Origin: Prorocentrum cordatum
Taxonomy: Eukaryota; Sar; Dinophyceae; Prorocentrales; Prorocentraceae
Direction: 5' to 3'
Assembly (NCBI GenBank): GCA_963575745.1
Contig: CAUYUJ010000160.1
Location: 12,501-50,000, forward strand
Length of the DNA: 37,500 bases
Shown here one piece after another: positions 1-9,720 of the stretch. Both the position numbers and the translations under genes were made by a program. Each line of letters begins with the position of its first letter. Position 1 is the stretch's first letter. The notes under the pieces are model-generated. The model made no database searches. It saw only the letters and a program-made list of their open reading frames with translations, and was not told the DNA's origin.

Positions 1-111
1 GGGCTTCGCGCCGGCGAGACATCCGCTAGGAACCCACACGGGCGCCGGCGCGAGCGCGCTACGGGGCCAGTGTGGCGCTTCGGGCCAAGATGGGTGCGGG
101 GGAGGAGAATG

Positions 112-271
112 GGAGGAAGGAGGAGGAGGAGGAGGAGGAGGAGGAGGAGGAGGAGGAGGAGGAGAGGAGGAGGAGGAGGAGGAGAGAGGAGGAGGAGAGG
201 AGGAGGAGGAGGAGGAGGAGGAGGAGGAGGAGGAGGAGGAGGAGGAGGAGGAGGAGGAGGAGAGAGAAGCG
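112..271. repeat. GGA/GAG trinucleotide array
   Basis: About 160 bp of nearly uninterrupted GGA units with a few AGA interruptions. It opens several reading frames as poly-Arg, poly-Glu or poly-Gly, which I regard as artefacts of the repeat. Similar purine arrays recur at 1,467-1,602 and 23,279-23,345, and on the opposite strand at 3,260-3,432. Confidence 0.95.
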
Positions 272-1466
272 AAAAGGATGAGGTGGAGGAGGAGGGGGCG
301 GGGAGAGGCAGGGAGGAGGATGCGGCGGGGAGGAGGGAGGAAAAGGACGAGGGGGGGTCGGCGGGGAGGAGCATGGGCTCGTGGGTACGGCGTCGACGGG
401 CGGGGAACCCCGCGCGGGCCCCAGGAGAAAAAGAAGAAGAAAAAGCGGAGCAGCAGCAGCAGCAGGATTTGCGCCGTCCGGGCTCGACCGCCCTGCGGCG
501 TCCAGGACGAGGGAGGAAGGGAGTCAGACTTTTGTGCTCACGAGGCCTGATGAAGACATTGGGGAGAAGTAGTGGTTGCCAATTCACTGACTGCGCGAGG
601 ACGTGGCGATGCTGTCGGCCGCATGTTTGCACTGATGGGACGGCGGATGTTGGGTGCCTCCGTTTACATGTGGAGAAGGTGTAATGTTAGATCTTCAAAT
701 TGCAAGACCACGTGCGCGAACTCTGAATGACACGCAACGGCTGCGAGGGCACTTGTCAGAAGTGTGAACGGGTTCATTCGGTTGTATGCTTGAAGGTTCA
801 ACAGGAGGGCATACGTCCTAAGCTAAACAGTATTTCGCGGTTTCACCCAGACGTTCTTTCCCCAACCAAGCTTTGTCTAAGAGTCCTACATTATCATGTG
901 CAGGAGGCCCTTCTCGTTCTTCGAAGTCATGCAATGCCATCAGTGTCAAGCAAAGCAATCAGGATAACGCGATGCAGTGTGATTCAAAGCAATGCAGCGC
1001 AATGCAATGCAACGTTGTGCACAGTATTGCACGCCAACTCCAAATTTAGCAGCACATCGCACTACTGTAATGTATGGCAGTTCGCTCCCTATGCTTATTT
1101 TTGGGGCTTAGCTGACCCTCAGCTTCAGCTTGTCTTTAGCCTGATGTTCTCAGCCTGTCTCTAACCTGTCTTTGTTCGAAGGGGCACTCACACGCCAGGC
1201 TCGGTCTTGAATCAGCAGCCTGGGGCAGTCTCGAACCATCACCGACGTATGAAATACACCACTGGACCAGGCCTCACGCGGATTTTTCATTTCAGTCCCT
1301 GGGCCCATGGGCTTTCGACCCCCTCCCCAGCGGCCGTTCTTCCACCGCGAATCGCTTCTGATGCCTCCGCGTCCCCAAAGGCGATCCAGGGCGACTTCGG
1401 GGAGCAGCTTTGGAATCGCAGAAAAACGCTCCGCCGAGAGTGTGGGGACAACCTCGCCGATACAGG
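272..1466. other. No gene recognised; mixed unique sequence
   Basis: I see no supported gene here. The first part is GA-rich with a short CAG run near 450-467. The stretch around 940-1,030 has loosely repeated GCAATGCAATGCAACG-like words. A 145-codon plus-strand open frame (727-1,164) has no recognisable domain, no GC3 bias and an unusual composition, so I do not call it a gene. Confidence 0.6.
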
Positions 1467-1602
1467 ATGAGGAGGCGGAGGAGGAGGAGGAGGAGGAGGA
1501 GGAGGAGGAGGAGGAGGAGGAAGAGGAGGAAAATGAGGACGAGGACGAGGACGAGGAGGAGGAGGAGGAGGAGGAGGTGGAGGAGGAGGAGGAGGAGGAG
1601 GA
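1467..1602. repeat. GAG/GGA trinucleotide array
   Basis: 136 bp of GAG units with interruptions by GAC and AAA triplets in the middle. It creates long acidic (plus) and poly-Ser, Leu or Pro (minus) frames that are not credible genes. Confidence 0.95.
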
Positions 1603-1730
1603 CGTGGCACTCAGGGTCCACCTCGATCCGACCGATCTGACTTGACATCGCTTCTGGCCGGCATCGACTCGATGCGGCCCGCTGCCTGCGTGGCGCTGCT
1701 GTGCATGCCGGCGTGGCCGACTCGATTCGG

Positions 1731-1837
1731 GAGACTCTCCATGGGGGGGGACCCCATGGGATCCCCAGGGGATCCTTTGGGATCCACCCCCCCTGGGATC
1801 CTGTCCCCCCATGGGATCCCCCCCCATGAAGAGTCTC
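1731..1837. repeat. Foldback element enclosing a GGGATCC minisatellite
   Basis: The left arm (1,731-1,755, starting GAGACTCTCCATGGGG) is the near-perfect reverse complement of the right arm (1,813-1,837, ending CATGAAGAGTCTC), with about two mismatches over 25 bp. The interior (1,756-1,812) is made of GGGATCC-centred words, so the whole 107 bp can fold into a hairpin. No clear target-site duplication is visible at its edges. Confidence 0.65.
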
Positions 1838-2010
1838 TCGATGCTCGTTCCGATTCGATCCGATGTCGCGATTCGATGCTGACTGCTCCTGGCGAGCGCT
1901 CGAGGGGGGCCTCCCGTCAGCCTGGCCCGGGGGGCTCCAGGAGAGGCAGGCCGGGGGGACGGGCAAGGGGGGGAGGATCGGCGTGGAGCTGCAGGGCAAG
2001 GCACGATCCG

Positions 2011-2040
2011 CACAAGAGCCACAAGCGACCCGGGCGTCTC
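2011..2040. repeat. Dispersed ~30-bp repeat (partner at 2,593-2,622)
   Basis: The string CACAAGAGCCACAAGCGAC followed by a CGGG/GTCT tail occurs at 2,011-2,040 and again at 2,593-2,622, differing at two bases. The stretch between the two copies holds the hairpin at 2,154-2,213 and the CAG array. The duplicated words suggest an older tandem or segmental duplication of about 580 bp, but the intervening sequence is too diverged to prove it. Confidence 0.6.
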
Positions 2041-2153
2041 GGTGCAGGAGGCACCGAAAACGAGGAAGGGCTCACCCTGCAGGATCGGTTAACTCCGAGG
2101 CGGGAATTTATACATGACCACCGCCTGGAGGGTTAGTTTTCGGAGCCTCGGCA

Positions 2154-2213
2154 GGCGGTGGATATGGACATATTCGGGCCCCCAGGGGCCGAAGCATATC
2201 CATATCCACCGCC
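2154..2213. repeat. Imperfect 60-bp hairpin
   Basis: GGCGGTGGATATGGA at 2,154 pairs with TCCATATCCACCGCC ending at 2,213, and the centre (TTCGGGCCCC/GGGGCCGAA) also pairs, apart from a few mismatches. A further direct copy of GGCGGTGGATATGGA lies at 2,242. An inverted stub (CCACCGCC) lies near 2,118. This is a local cluster of inverted and direct copies. Confidence 0.7.
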
Positions 2214-2503
2214 CGCTGGGGCACCAGGACGTTTGCTTCCAGGCGGTGGATATGGATAAATCCCCGCCTCGCATCAACGGCACATCGTGGAGCGGTGCCG
2301 CGGCCTCCCCTGAGCACGGCCCCCCCCCCCCCCGGAGCCGCTGCCAGGCCGGCCGGGTCTGCACCCTCAGGCCCTGGAGCGCTCCCAGGTGCGCTGCGGC
2401 CCCCCTCTCCCACGGCCTCGTCGGGGCCACCGCCAAGGGAGAGGGCGGCGGCGGCCGACGCATCCCCAATCACTGGCCGGTGTGCAGTGCCAGGGAAACC
2501 CGG

Positions 2504-2507
<4 letters not shown>

Positions 2508-2565
<58 letters not shown>
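2508..2565. repeat. (CAG)19 microsatellite
   Basis: About 19 uninterrupted CAG triplets, then CAATAGCAG. The poly-Gln, Ser or Ala frames it opens have no flanking coding evidence. Confidence 0.95.
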
Positions 2566-2567
<2 letters not shown>

Positions 2568-2959
2568 TAGCAGCATGACAAGGCGTGAAGCGCACAAGAG
2601 CCACAAGCGACTCGGGAGTCTGGCGGAGGAGGGGAGAGCGGGGCTGCCCAGGAGGGGAGAGGGGGGAAGAGAGAGAGCGAGAGAGAGAGAGGGAGAACAG
2701 GCGAGGGGAGAGTGACTCGGGGCCCCCCGACAGGTGCGGTGACCACACCATATGGTGAGTCCGTGTGGATTCGGGGTGGCCGCATGGTTTTGGGGCTAGT
2801 CCCGTTCTCTGAGGATATCTCGGGCAACTGGGGCATCCCGAGGTCCTAGAAGAGCCTGTTTCCTTAGTGCTTGAGTCATAACGTGCGTTATGGCCTCCGG
2901 CCCCCCCCCAAAACGTAACGCCTTTCCCTCCTCCAGTGCGCCCCGGGCATTGCCGCCGT
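2566..2959. other. No gene recognised; purine-rich then unique
   Basis: A GA-rich tract (about 2,640-2,712) is followed by roughly 250 bp of unremarkable sequence. No coding frame is supported. Confidence 0.6.
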
Positions 2960-3236
2960 GCGCATCGGGATCCGCATAGGCGTCCTCATAGGAATCGCAC
3001 GGGGGTCCAGTCCGCATTGGGAATCTCATGGGGATCCGCATAGGGATTTGCCTAGGGATTCGCGTAAAGATCCGTATAGGGATTCGCAAAGGGATTTGCA
3101 TGGCAATGCGCATGGGCATCCGCATAGGCATCCGCATCGGGATCCGCATTGGGGTCCGCATAAGCACCCGCATTGGGATCTGCCAAGGGATCCGCATAGG
3201 GATCCGCACTGGGATCCGAATAGGGATCCAAACTTG
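2960..3236. repeat. 12-nt minisatellite (GGGATCCGCATA)
   Basis: Roughly 23 degenerate copies of a 12-nt unit, GGGATCCGCATA with substitutions and the odd indel. Because 12 is divisible by three, all frames stay open and give peptides such as Arg-Ile-Gly-Ile repeats. These are not evidence of a gene. Confidence 0.9.
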
Positions 3237-3259
3237 TGACTTTGGGTTCCCATTGAAAG

Positions 3260-3432
3260 CTCCTCCTCTTCCTTCTCTCTTTTTCCTCCTCCTCCTCCTC
3301 CTTTCTCCTTTTCCTCCTCCCTTTCCTCCTCCTTTCCCTCCTCCTCCTCCTCCTCCTTCTCCTCCTCCTCCTCCTCCTCCTCCTCCTCCTCCTCCTCCTC
3401 CCCCTCTCCTCCTCCCCCTCCTCCTCCTCCGC
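3260..3432. repeat. CTC/TCC trinucleotide array
   Basis: A pyrimidine-rich array of CTC units interrupted by TTTTCC-like words. It is the complement type of the GGA arrays elsewhere in the window. Confidence 0.95.
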
Positions 3433-3477
3433 ATCCATTACGGCGACAAGGGGCGGAAGAGGGATGTCTCGTGGCTT

Positions 3478-3541
3478 GCGGCTCGTGGCCCCTGGTCGTG
3501 GCTCGTGCGCACACGCACTGCGATGTACACAGAAGCGCTAT
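3478..3541. repeat. Diverged ~65-bp direct repeat (partner at 4,058-4,122)
   Basis: Words GGCCCCTGGTCGT, GCTCG, GCGCA and a GTGCACAC(G)GAAGCGYTA-like end are shared in the same order between 3,478-3,541 and 4,058-4,122. The pair brackets the possible exon remnant on the minus strand. It is diverged, so an old duplication is the simplest reading. Confidence 0.5.
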
Positions 3542-3781
3542 CATTACCTGCGTAGCACACTCCTTGCACGGGAGGCACTTGGTGCAGGCTTGGGCGGCAG
3601 CGCTTGCCTCCAACATGAGATGATCGCATGTTCGATTCGCAATTCCCCCCAGGGATTATCAAGTTCGGCCTCCGCGCCCTCTCCACAATTCAATCCTAGT
3701 GACACGGTATGAAATGTTAGAGGGGGTGAAGGGGGGGTAGGCTTTTTTTATCGGGGGCAGTCGGTTACCCACCCTCCCTTC

Positions 3782-4114
3782 TCATTCCTCCCTTTTCCAC
3801 TTCATCCCTTCTTGCGGGCGCTGTGGTGAGCGAAGTGGCCAGGGCGTGCACGGGCGTCGTGGGCTAAAAGTGCAGGCCTGCGCGCAGGGCGAGGAAGAAC
3901 AATAATCACAACCAACTTGCGTGTTGAATTTGATGACATCGGCCGCCCCTACGATTTTCTGGTAGTCGGTCCCGTCTGAACCCCACAGGGTCCCAGAGGT
4001 GCGCACAGGCCTTGTGGTGATCACAAACACTGTGGTGCACACAGATGGTGCTGAACTGGTCGTGGCTCGAGGCCCCTGGTCGTTGCTCGCGCGCATTGGC
4101 ACTTCGGTGCACAC
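3782..4114 (-). pseudogene. Possible exon remnant, product unknown
   Basis: A 110-codon minus-strand frame. Its middle part (about 3,880-4,040) has a mixed, protein-like composition with several Cys, including a CDYC pair, unlike the repeat-derived frames around it. I recognise no domain. The N-terminal part lies inside the diverged repeat at 4,058-4,122, and the C-terminal part is Arg/Pro-rich and looks non-coding. It could be a single exon of a decayed gene or chance. Confidence 0.2.
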
Positions 4115-4249
4115 GGAAGCGTTACCGTTTTACCGTCCCCCCGTTTTTCCCCATCCCTATTCATTCCGTCTTGGCCCTTACCTCTCCTGCCGGCATCGTG
4201 TACACCATCCGAACCTCGCAACAGGGCTGATGTGCGCACGGACACCATG

Positions 4250-4372
4250 GCGTCGTCGTCGTCGTCGTCGTCCCTTGTCGTCGTCGTCGTTGTTGTCGCT
4301 CGTCGCTCATCGTCGTCGTTGTCGTCGTCGTCGTCGCTCGTCGCTTGTGGCTCGTCGCTCGTCGTCGTCGTG
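4250..4372. repeat. GTC/CGTCGT array
   Basis: A degenerate GTC trinucleotide array with GTT and GCTCGTCGC interruptions. It is the reverse-complement class of the GAC arrays found inside the intron at 12.5-18.8 kb. Confidence 0.9.
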
Positions 4373-4479
4373 CGCGCGGACGCTGTTGTGGTGCGGGAGC
4401 CACACGGCGTGGGGGGGCCGTTGCGTTACGACCCCCCCCCCGCCCCCCCATAACGCTTGTTGTCGCTGCGAATAAATTT

Positions 4480-4978
4480 ATCCCAGTGCGACCCTACCTA
4501 GGAGTAGAGCCCCTAGGAAAGCAGCATTAGTAGTAACAGTAAAGCTAAGCTAAAGCTAAGCTAAAGCTACGCTAAAGCTAAGCTGAAGCTAAGCTAAAGC
4601 TAAGCTAAAGCTAAGGTAACGCTAAGCTAAAGCTAAGGTAAATATATGGTAAAGCTAAGGTAAAGCTAAGCTAAATCTCAGCTAAAGCTAAACTAACGCT
4701 AAGCTAACGCTAACCTAAAGCTAAGCTAAAGATATGCTACAGCTAAGCTAAATCTCAACTAACGCTAAGCTAAAGCTAAGCTAAAACTAAGCTAAAGCTA
4801 AGCTACAGCTACGCTAAGCTGAAGCTAAAGCTAAAGCTAACACTAAAGCTAAAGCTCCCAGGGGCGCAACTGGGTGAACCGCGGGGCGGGGACCGGGGGA
4901 ACCGTTCGGGGCGGGGACCACTGCCCGGCCCCTTTAAGCTAAGAGAGTAAGAACCATCTAGGCAGAGCCTAGGTAGGG
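4480..4978 (+). mobile_element. TIR element with 11-nt AGCTAAGCTAA array, copy 1
   Basis: The element begins ATCCCAGTGCGA, then CCCTACCTAGG (4,492-4,502), and ends with the exact reverse complement CCTAGGTAGGG (4,968-4,978). Inside are about 340 bp of degenerate AAGCTAAGCTA units, a G-rich spacer (about 4,857-4,920), and a conserved tail with GCCCCTTTAAGCTAAGAGAG. Next to the right end is a small perfect hairpin, CTAGGC-AGA-GCCTAG. The same termini, spacer and array occur inverted at 29,425-29,968. The right flank here is AAAA, and the other copy also sits in an A/T run. No open reading frame is present, so it would need machinery from elsewhere. It ends about 240 bp upstream of the coiled-coil gene's ATG, in its promoter or 5' leader. 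A MITE-like DNA element is my first reading. A SINE-like retroelement is possible, but I see no tRNA-type A and B boxes. Confidence 0.8.
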
Positions 4979-5218
4979 AAAAGCGCGCTCGAACCGTGCT
5001 TCGATGGACCGTGCGGTGAGGTCGCGAGGGATTCAGAGGTCACTGCGCGGTCCGTTGCCGTTTTAGGACCCCCAATGGACGGTGGAGGGGAAGGGAAGGT
5101 GGAGGGAGGGGGGGAAGGGAGCCGTGACCCTTCTGGCTCGATCGCAGTTAGGTCAGCGTAGGGATTCGAACGAGCGCAGAGCCGCTCCGCTGCTCCAGCT
5201 GCCAGCTCTTGCTCCGCA

Positions 5219-6465
5219 ATGAAGACCTTCCAGGTGACGGCCGCCGTGGCGCTGCTGCTGGTTGGCGCGGCCCCCGCCCAGGCGGCCGCCGACGGCCAGA
5301 ACCCACTGGGAAAGGTGTTGGAGCTGCTTGACTCCTTGTACGCTAAGGTGGCGTCCGCGGGCGACGCGGAGCAGAAGGCCTTCGTCGAGTACACCAACTG
5401 GTGCGACGATGCAGCGAGCAACAAGCGGAACGAGATCAAGACTGGTGAGTCGAAGAAGGGCGACCTCGAGGCCTCCATTGGCAAGCTGAGCAGCGACATC
5501 GCCGTGTCCGAAGGCAAGATCGAGGAGCTTGTGGCGAGCATCGCAACCCAGACCAAGGACTTGACCGACGCGACGGTCATCAGGAAGAAGGAGGCATCCG
5601 AGTTCGCTGCGAACGAGGCAGAGCTGATGGACGCGATCGACACGCTTGGCCGGGCCATCAGCATCATCTCGAAGGAGATGTCCAAGAACCCTGCGGCGTT
5701 TACCCAGGTAGACACCTCGAGCTTCAAGAACCTGATGAAGGGCCTCACGGCCATCATGGAGGCCGCCTCCTTCTCCGCAGCCAGCCAGCAGAGACTGACT
5801 GCGCTCGTGCAGGCCAGCCAGAGCTCCGAGAGCGAGGAGGATCCCATGGGCGCGCCCGCGGCGGTGGTCTACAAGACGCACTCCACCGACATCCTGGACC
5901 TGCTCGAGGACCTCAAGGAGAAGGCCGAGGAGGACCTGGCGGCCCTGCGCAAGGCCGAGACAAACACGAAGCAGAACTTCGAGATGCTGGAGCAGTCTCT
6001 CACCGATGCGAACACAAACGACAACAAAGACATGGCGGACGAGAAGGCGGCCAAGGAGGCAGCGGAGGAGGAGAAGGCGGCGGACACCAAGGACCTCGAG
6101 GTGACGGTCAGGGCCCTGGCGGATGCGAACTCCGTCTTGGAGAGCATCAAGAACGACTGCATGCAGGTGGCTGCGGACCACGAGGCGACCGTGGCCGGCC
6201 GGAACGCCGAGCTCAAGGCCATCGCGGACGCCAAGAAGATCCTGGAGGACACCACCTCCGGGGCCGTGACGCAGAGCTACAGCTTCGCGCAGCTCTCGTC
6301 CCGCCGCGCGCAGATGCGGACGTCCGTGGACCTCAAGAAGGCGGAGGTCATCACCGCAGTGCAGCAGCTGGCCAGGCAGTACCACTCCTCGGCCCTCGCG
6401 CAGCTCGCATCGCGCATGCAGGCGGTGGTGCGTCTCGGCGCTGCTGCCGGCGAGGACCCCTCCCG
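5219..6465 (+). CDS. Secreted coiled-coil protein, N-terminal exon
   Basis: The first about 415 residues of a protein typical of a large dinoflagellate family of secreted or endomembrane coiled-coil proteins. No biochemical function is established to my knowledge. Residues 1-22 form a clear signal peptide (MKTF, hydrophobic VALLLVGAA core, AQA cleavage site). The rest is an Ala/Glu/Lys/Asp-rich helix with heptad-like spacing, almost no aromatics and a single WC pair near residue 60. The start is the first ATG before the signal peptide, and GC3 is very high throughout. Family resemblance ends near VVRLGAAAGEDP. After that the frame runs into Arg/Gly-rich sequence, so the exon probably ends at about 6,461-6,465, where a GT follows CCC. 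The C-terminal half is at 22,251-23,121. A second GTGAGT donor-like site lies at 6,604. Confidence 0.85.
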
Positions 6466-6790
6466 TGATCGGAGGAGGGGGCGGAGAGGTTGGAGGGGGG
6501 AGGGGAGAGGCTCCTCCGGCTCCATGTTGCTCCCTTGCTCACTTTCCCAGCTGTCAATACGGACACCAGTATCATCATCCCAGCCAGCTGCCCAGCCCGA
6601 GTCGTGAGTCGAGAGCCCACACGCCTGCACGCCCCACGTTGGCCGGGTCCCCTCGCGAAGAGCGTGCGAGTCCTGCCAGAGGCCCCCCCCCGTGCCGCCC
6701 CGCACGCGGAGCACGGCGAGGGAGGGGAGCCCGCCGCTCGAGGGGAGGGTGCCCGAGGCCAGGGAGGGGACCTTTCGCAGGAGTGAGCTT

Positions 6791-6942
6791 AGGGGGCCAC
6801 GTGCGAACCCTGCCCCTGCCCCCCACGAGTTCTGAGGGGGAGGGTGGGGTTCGCTTCGTCCGCGAGCTCCCGAGCGAAGTGAACCCCACCCTCCCCCTCG
6901 GAAATCGTGGTGGGCAGGGGCAGGGTTCGCATGTGGCCCCCT
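6791..6942. repeat. 152-bp near-perfect palindrome
   Basis: Arms 6,791-6,858 and 6,875-6,942 (68 nt each) are reverse complements with about five mismatches, around a 16-nt loop. Outer ends are AGGGGGCCAC and GTGGCCCCCT. As RNA it would fold into a long stable hairpin, and as DNA it could extrude a cruciform. I see no target-site duplication. It could be a foldback transposon, an introner-type insertion or a hairpin RNA precursor, and the sequence alone does not decide. Confidence 0.85.
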
Positions 6943-7010
6943 GGACCTTTGGTGCGGGCACAGGTTCAAGCAGCGGCGAAGCGTCCCGGCTCGCCTATAG
7001 CCCTACCGAA

Positions 7011-7140
7011 CAATGTTCTAAGAACCTCTTGTGGTTTCCACGGAATGTTCTTAGAACATTTCCGTTTTTTTGGCGGAGTCTATCTTGTTTGAACACATCG
7101 GGTTTATGTTATTGGAAACTTTTGGGCACTAAGAACATTT
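7011..7140. repeat. TGTTCTtAGAACA palindromic words
   Basis: Three copies or part copies of an AATGTTCT(t)AGAAC(ATT) palindrome occur at about 7,011, 7,042 and 7,128. The middle copy is a complete palindrome. It is a small local cluster with no known role. Confidence 0.5.
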
Positions 7141-7345
7141 CGTGGTAGGACTAGATGAGTGCCGGGATGGTCGGTCCCTGCTCAACAGATGGGTCCCGAG
7201 ATGGCTGAAAACGAAGCATGTGCAGCTGCTTGCGCGCCCAGGCTTGGTCCCCCCGCGGCCCCCCAAAAAGCCGCGCACCAAAGGCCACTCTTACCCAGGG
7301 TCGCTCCTGCGTATAGCCGGAGGAAGGGCGGAAGGAAGGATCACC

Positions 7346-7518
7346 ACCTACCAGACCACCCCAACCCAACCCGAAGGCCTCAATTTGCCCTCCATTTCCA
7401 GTGGGACAGTGGGGGGGGTCGGGGAACGTCGAAAAAACACATGGAACCCGTTACCCCCCCAACCCGAAATTCGGGTCAAATTCGGGTCTTCGGGTTGGGT
7501 TGGGGTGGTTTGGTAGGT
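7346..7518. mobile_element. 173-bp element with 31-bp terminal inverted repeats
   Basis: The left end (7,346-7,376) reads ACCTACCAGACCACCCCAAC onward to CCCGAAG. The right end (7,488-7,518) is its reverse complement with one mismatch in 31. The interior contains a further inverted pair of ACCCGAA/TTCGGGT words. It has no coding capacity. The size and TIRs fit a MITE or an introner-like insertion. No certain target-site duplication is visible. Confidence 0.7.
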
Positions 7519-7954
7519 AGTCAAAGGGCAGGCGGAGGAGGGGAAGGGGCAGCAGGGCGCCCGCTGCTCAAGGCCGGAGGGCGGCGGGGCAGGAGCGGCG
7601 CGTGCGGCCCAGGGTTCGGGAGGGCTGCGTGGAGCGGACGGGGGAGGCGCCTGCCGCAGAAGACAGAGAGGGCACGACACCTGCTGCTCAGGAGGGGAAA
7701 AAACACACAGACACAAGCACTCGTCGACTCCCAGGAAACTCTGGGAAAATATATGGGAAGTGGGCGGGAAGACGACAACCCAGAAAAGATAGGAACATAT
7801 GGGGAATCCTGAAGTTTCTGTCTATTTATTTGTGTGTCCCAGGGCCCCTTCAACTACAGCCGACCCGCATAGTAGGGATGGACAACCTTCCCGAGGGTGC
7901 CTTTGCATCCTTGCCTCCTCGGTCCATCCTTTGCCACTTTCGTTCGCCGCGCCC
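7519..7954. other. No gene recognised
   Basis: Unique, moderately GC-rich intronic sequence. The open frames here overlap on both strands, lack family similarity and have no codon bias. Confidence 0.5.
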
Positions 7955-8190
7955 CGGTCATCTCGACGGCCCGTTCTGCTGTTCGACCGATCCCCCCACA
8001 AGACAGGAGGGATGCAAGGATGGTAAGGCACCTAATGCAGAAGACAGAAGGGAAGGCACCTATTACTACCACAGCCGGGTCATCTCGACGGCCCTGTTGT
8101 TTCACCGTTCCCCCCGCAGGATCCTTTTGTGTGGCACAGCCGGAGTCATCTCGACGGCCCGGTTGTCCCAACCCCCGCAGGATCCTTTTG
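7955..8190. repeat. Short tandem/dispersed repeat (GTCATCTCGACGGCCC)
   Basis: Three copies of GTCATCTCGACGGCCC lie near 7,957, 8,079 and 8,145. The last two are followed by CCCCCGCAGGATCCTTTTGTG at a 66-bp spacing. The first copy is more diverged. Confidence 0.75.
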
Positions 8191-9490
8191 TGAAGGTGAA
8201 GGGGCTCATGCGATGGCGCTGCCGCGCTCCTCCGCCACCTCGATAGGGGGGGGGCGTGGTTCCGCCACGTGCGGCAATCTAGGCCCTCTGGGATGGGGTC
8301 GAGCATCAAGGGGCGTTTTTCGTCTCCCTGCGGGGCAGGTTTTGGCGAGTTCCCCCGCCAGTCAAAAGCAGCGAGTGCTCTCGAGCGATGTGTGGCTGCT
8401 CTCGGCAAGCCTGCGCTCCACCAGGGGCCCCCAGACATACGCATGACACCACCGCAACAGCTTCATCAGTGGATTTCCCAGAATTTTCGCGGCACTCCAC
8501 GCTTTTTTTAAATTTTTATCTAATTTTTCATTTATGTATATACATATATGATATGTTTATATCTCTCTCTATGTACAGGTCTCGCCCTCTCTATTTCTTT
8601 TTCTTCGCCTTATGTCTTCAATGCGCATACTTTGCTCCAGCAATAGTTCAATAGTTCCCTCACGAGAGGAAACATTCGCAAGTGCGCCAGCGGCAATCTG
8701 TCATGTTATGCACGCGTGCTCAGCACTCACACAGTTACAACAATGACTCATACCATAGACGAAAACCTCCAGGTGACCGTGGGATGACGCCGCCCCAGCA
8801 TGATTTTAACATGGCTTCTGGATCGTCTCAGGCCGACTCCTAAGACGGCCCAGCCTGCGAGCAACGCGTTACCCTGAGATGGCAGGACGGCCACAAGATG
8901 GATCCAGGCACGCCCATAATGGCTCCAGAACGACCCGACGACGTCCGCGTGATCCAGTAAGGAGCCGGATCTGCTAGCATGATCATCGCAATACGACCAC
9001 CATAAGGCCCTAACGCGGCAGGGGCCCTGCAACTGTTCAGCCCCGTCTGATGTCCGGCCGAAGCCAGACTGGCAGGATCTGGTAACGCGTCGGGATTATG
9101 GTTTGCCCCGTGTTTCATGCGTGGAATCTTGCATCGGCCGAACGCAACGTACAGAATTCTAACACACGGACGAAGTCAGGCAGGGTCCCGCCCAGCCCAC
9201 GCGTGAAGGCTGCCCTGCTCGGCTTCCCAAGGCAAGGGTGGGGGGGCTCGGAAGGGGCGTCCATTATTTTCCCTATGCTCCGCGGGCCTTCCGACGGCTT
9301 TCCGCCGAATTCGGCCCCGTTTTACTGCCGCCGACTTCGCTGGCGAGCGCCGTGCTGATTATTTGAACAAGTTCTCCTTAAGACGATTCTTAGTGTCTGT
9401 TTCCTTGATCGGCTCTCACACCTAGCTCCGCACTGTATTGTCCCAGGCCTACTCTCAGCCAGACGATGTGCGTCTCTCTTTCTCTATATA
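8191..9490. other. No gene recognised; unique sequence with an AT-rich patch
   Basis: About 8,500-8,580 is AT-rich with ATATATG words and a CTCTCT run. The stretch 8,815-8,960 carries weak echoes of the AAGACGGCCC repeat found at 9.7 kb. No reading frame is convincing on either strand. Confidence 0.5.
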
Positions 9491-9590
9491 CATATTCATG
9501 TACTGATACACTGAGTACCTATCTCCCTCTCTCTCTCTCTCCCTCTCTCCCTCTCCCTCTGTCTCCTTGTCTCTCTGTCTCTCTCTCTCT

Positions 9591-9642
<52 letters not shown>

Positions 9643-9697
9643 ATATATATATATATAGATACACACATATTCATGTATTGATACACTGAGTGCCTAT
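9491..9697. repeat. CT/TA microsatellite bounded by 32-bp direct repeats
   Basis: The 32-bp sequence CATATTCATGTAyTGATACA...CTAT occurs at 9,491-9,522 and again at 9,666-9,697 with two mismatches. The (CT)n and (TA)n array lies exactly between. The array may have grown between copies of a short duplication. Confidence 0.85.
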
Positions 9698-9720
9698 ATA
9701 CAAGGAAAACTGACCCGGGA

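Noticed and set aside
727-1164. 145-codon plus-strand frame
   Set aside because: No domain or codon bias; composition follows local GCAATGCA words.
2955-3240. CRISPR-like regular spacing in the GGGATCCGCATA repeat
   Set aside because: A 12-nt head-to-tail minisatellite with no spacers, in eukaryotic DNA.
5160-5185. GGATTCGAACGAG resembling an antisense tRNA T-arm
   Set aside because: The flanking bases do not pair as a T stem and no anticodon or D arm can be placed.
5153-6385. 410-codon open frame antisense to the first coiled-coil exon
   Set aside because: It is a mirror of the strongly biased sense codons (GC3 and Ala/Glu/Lys composition). It has no recognisable domain, and the sense protein is clearly a real family member with a signal peptide.
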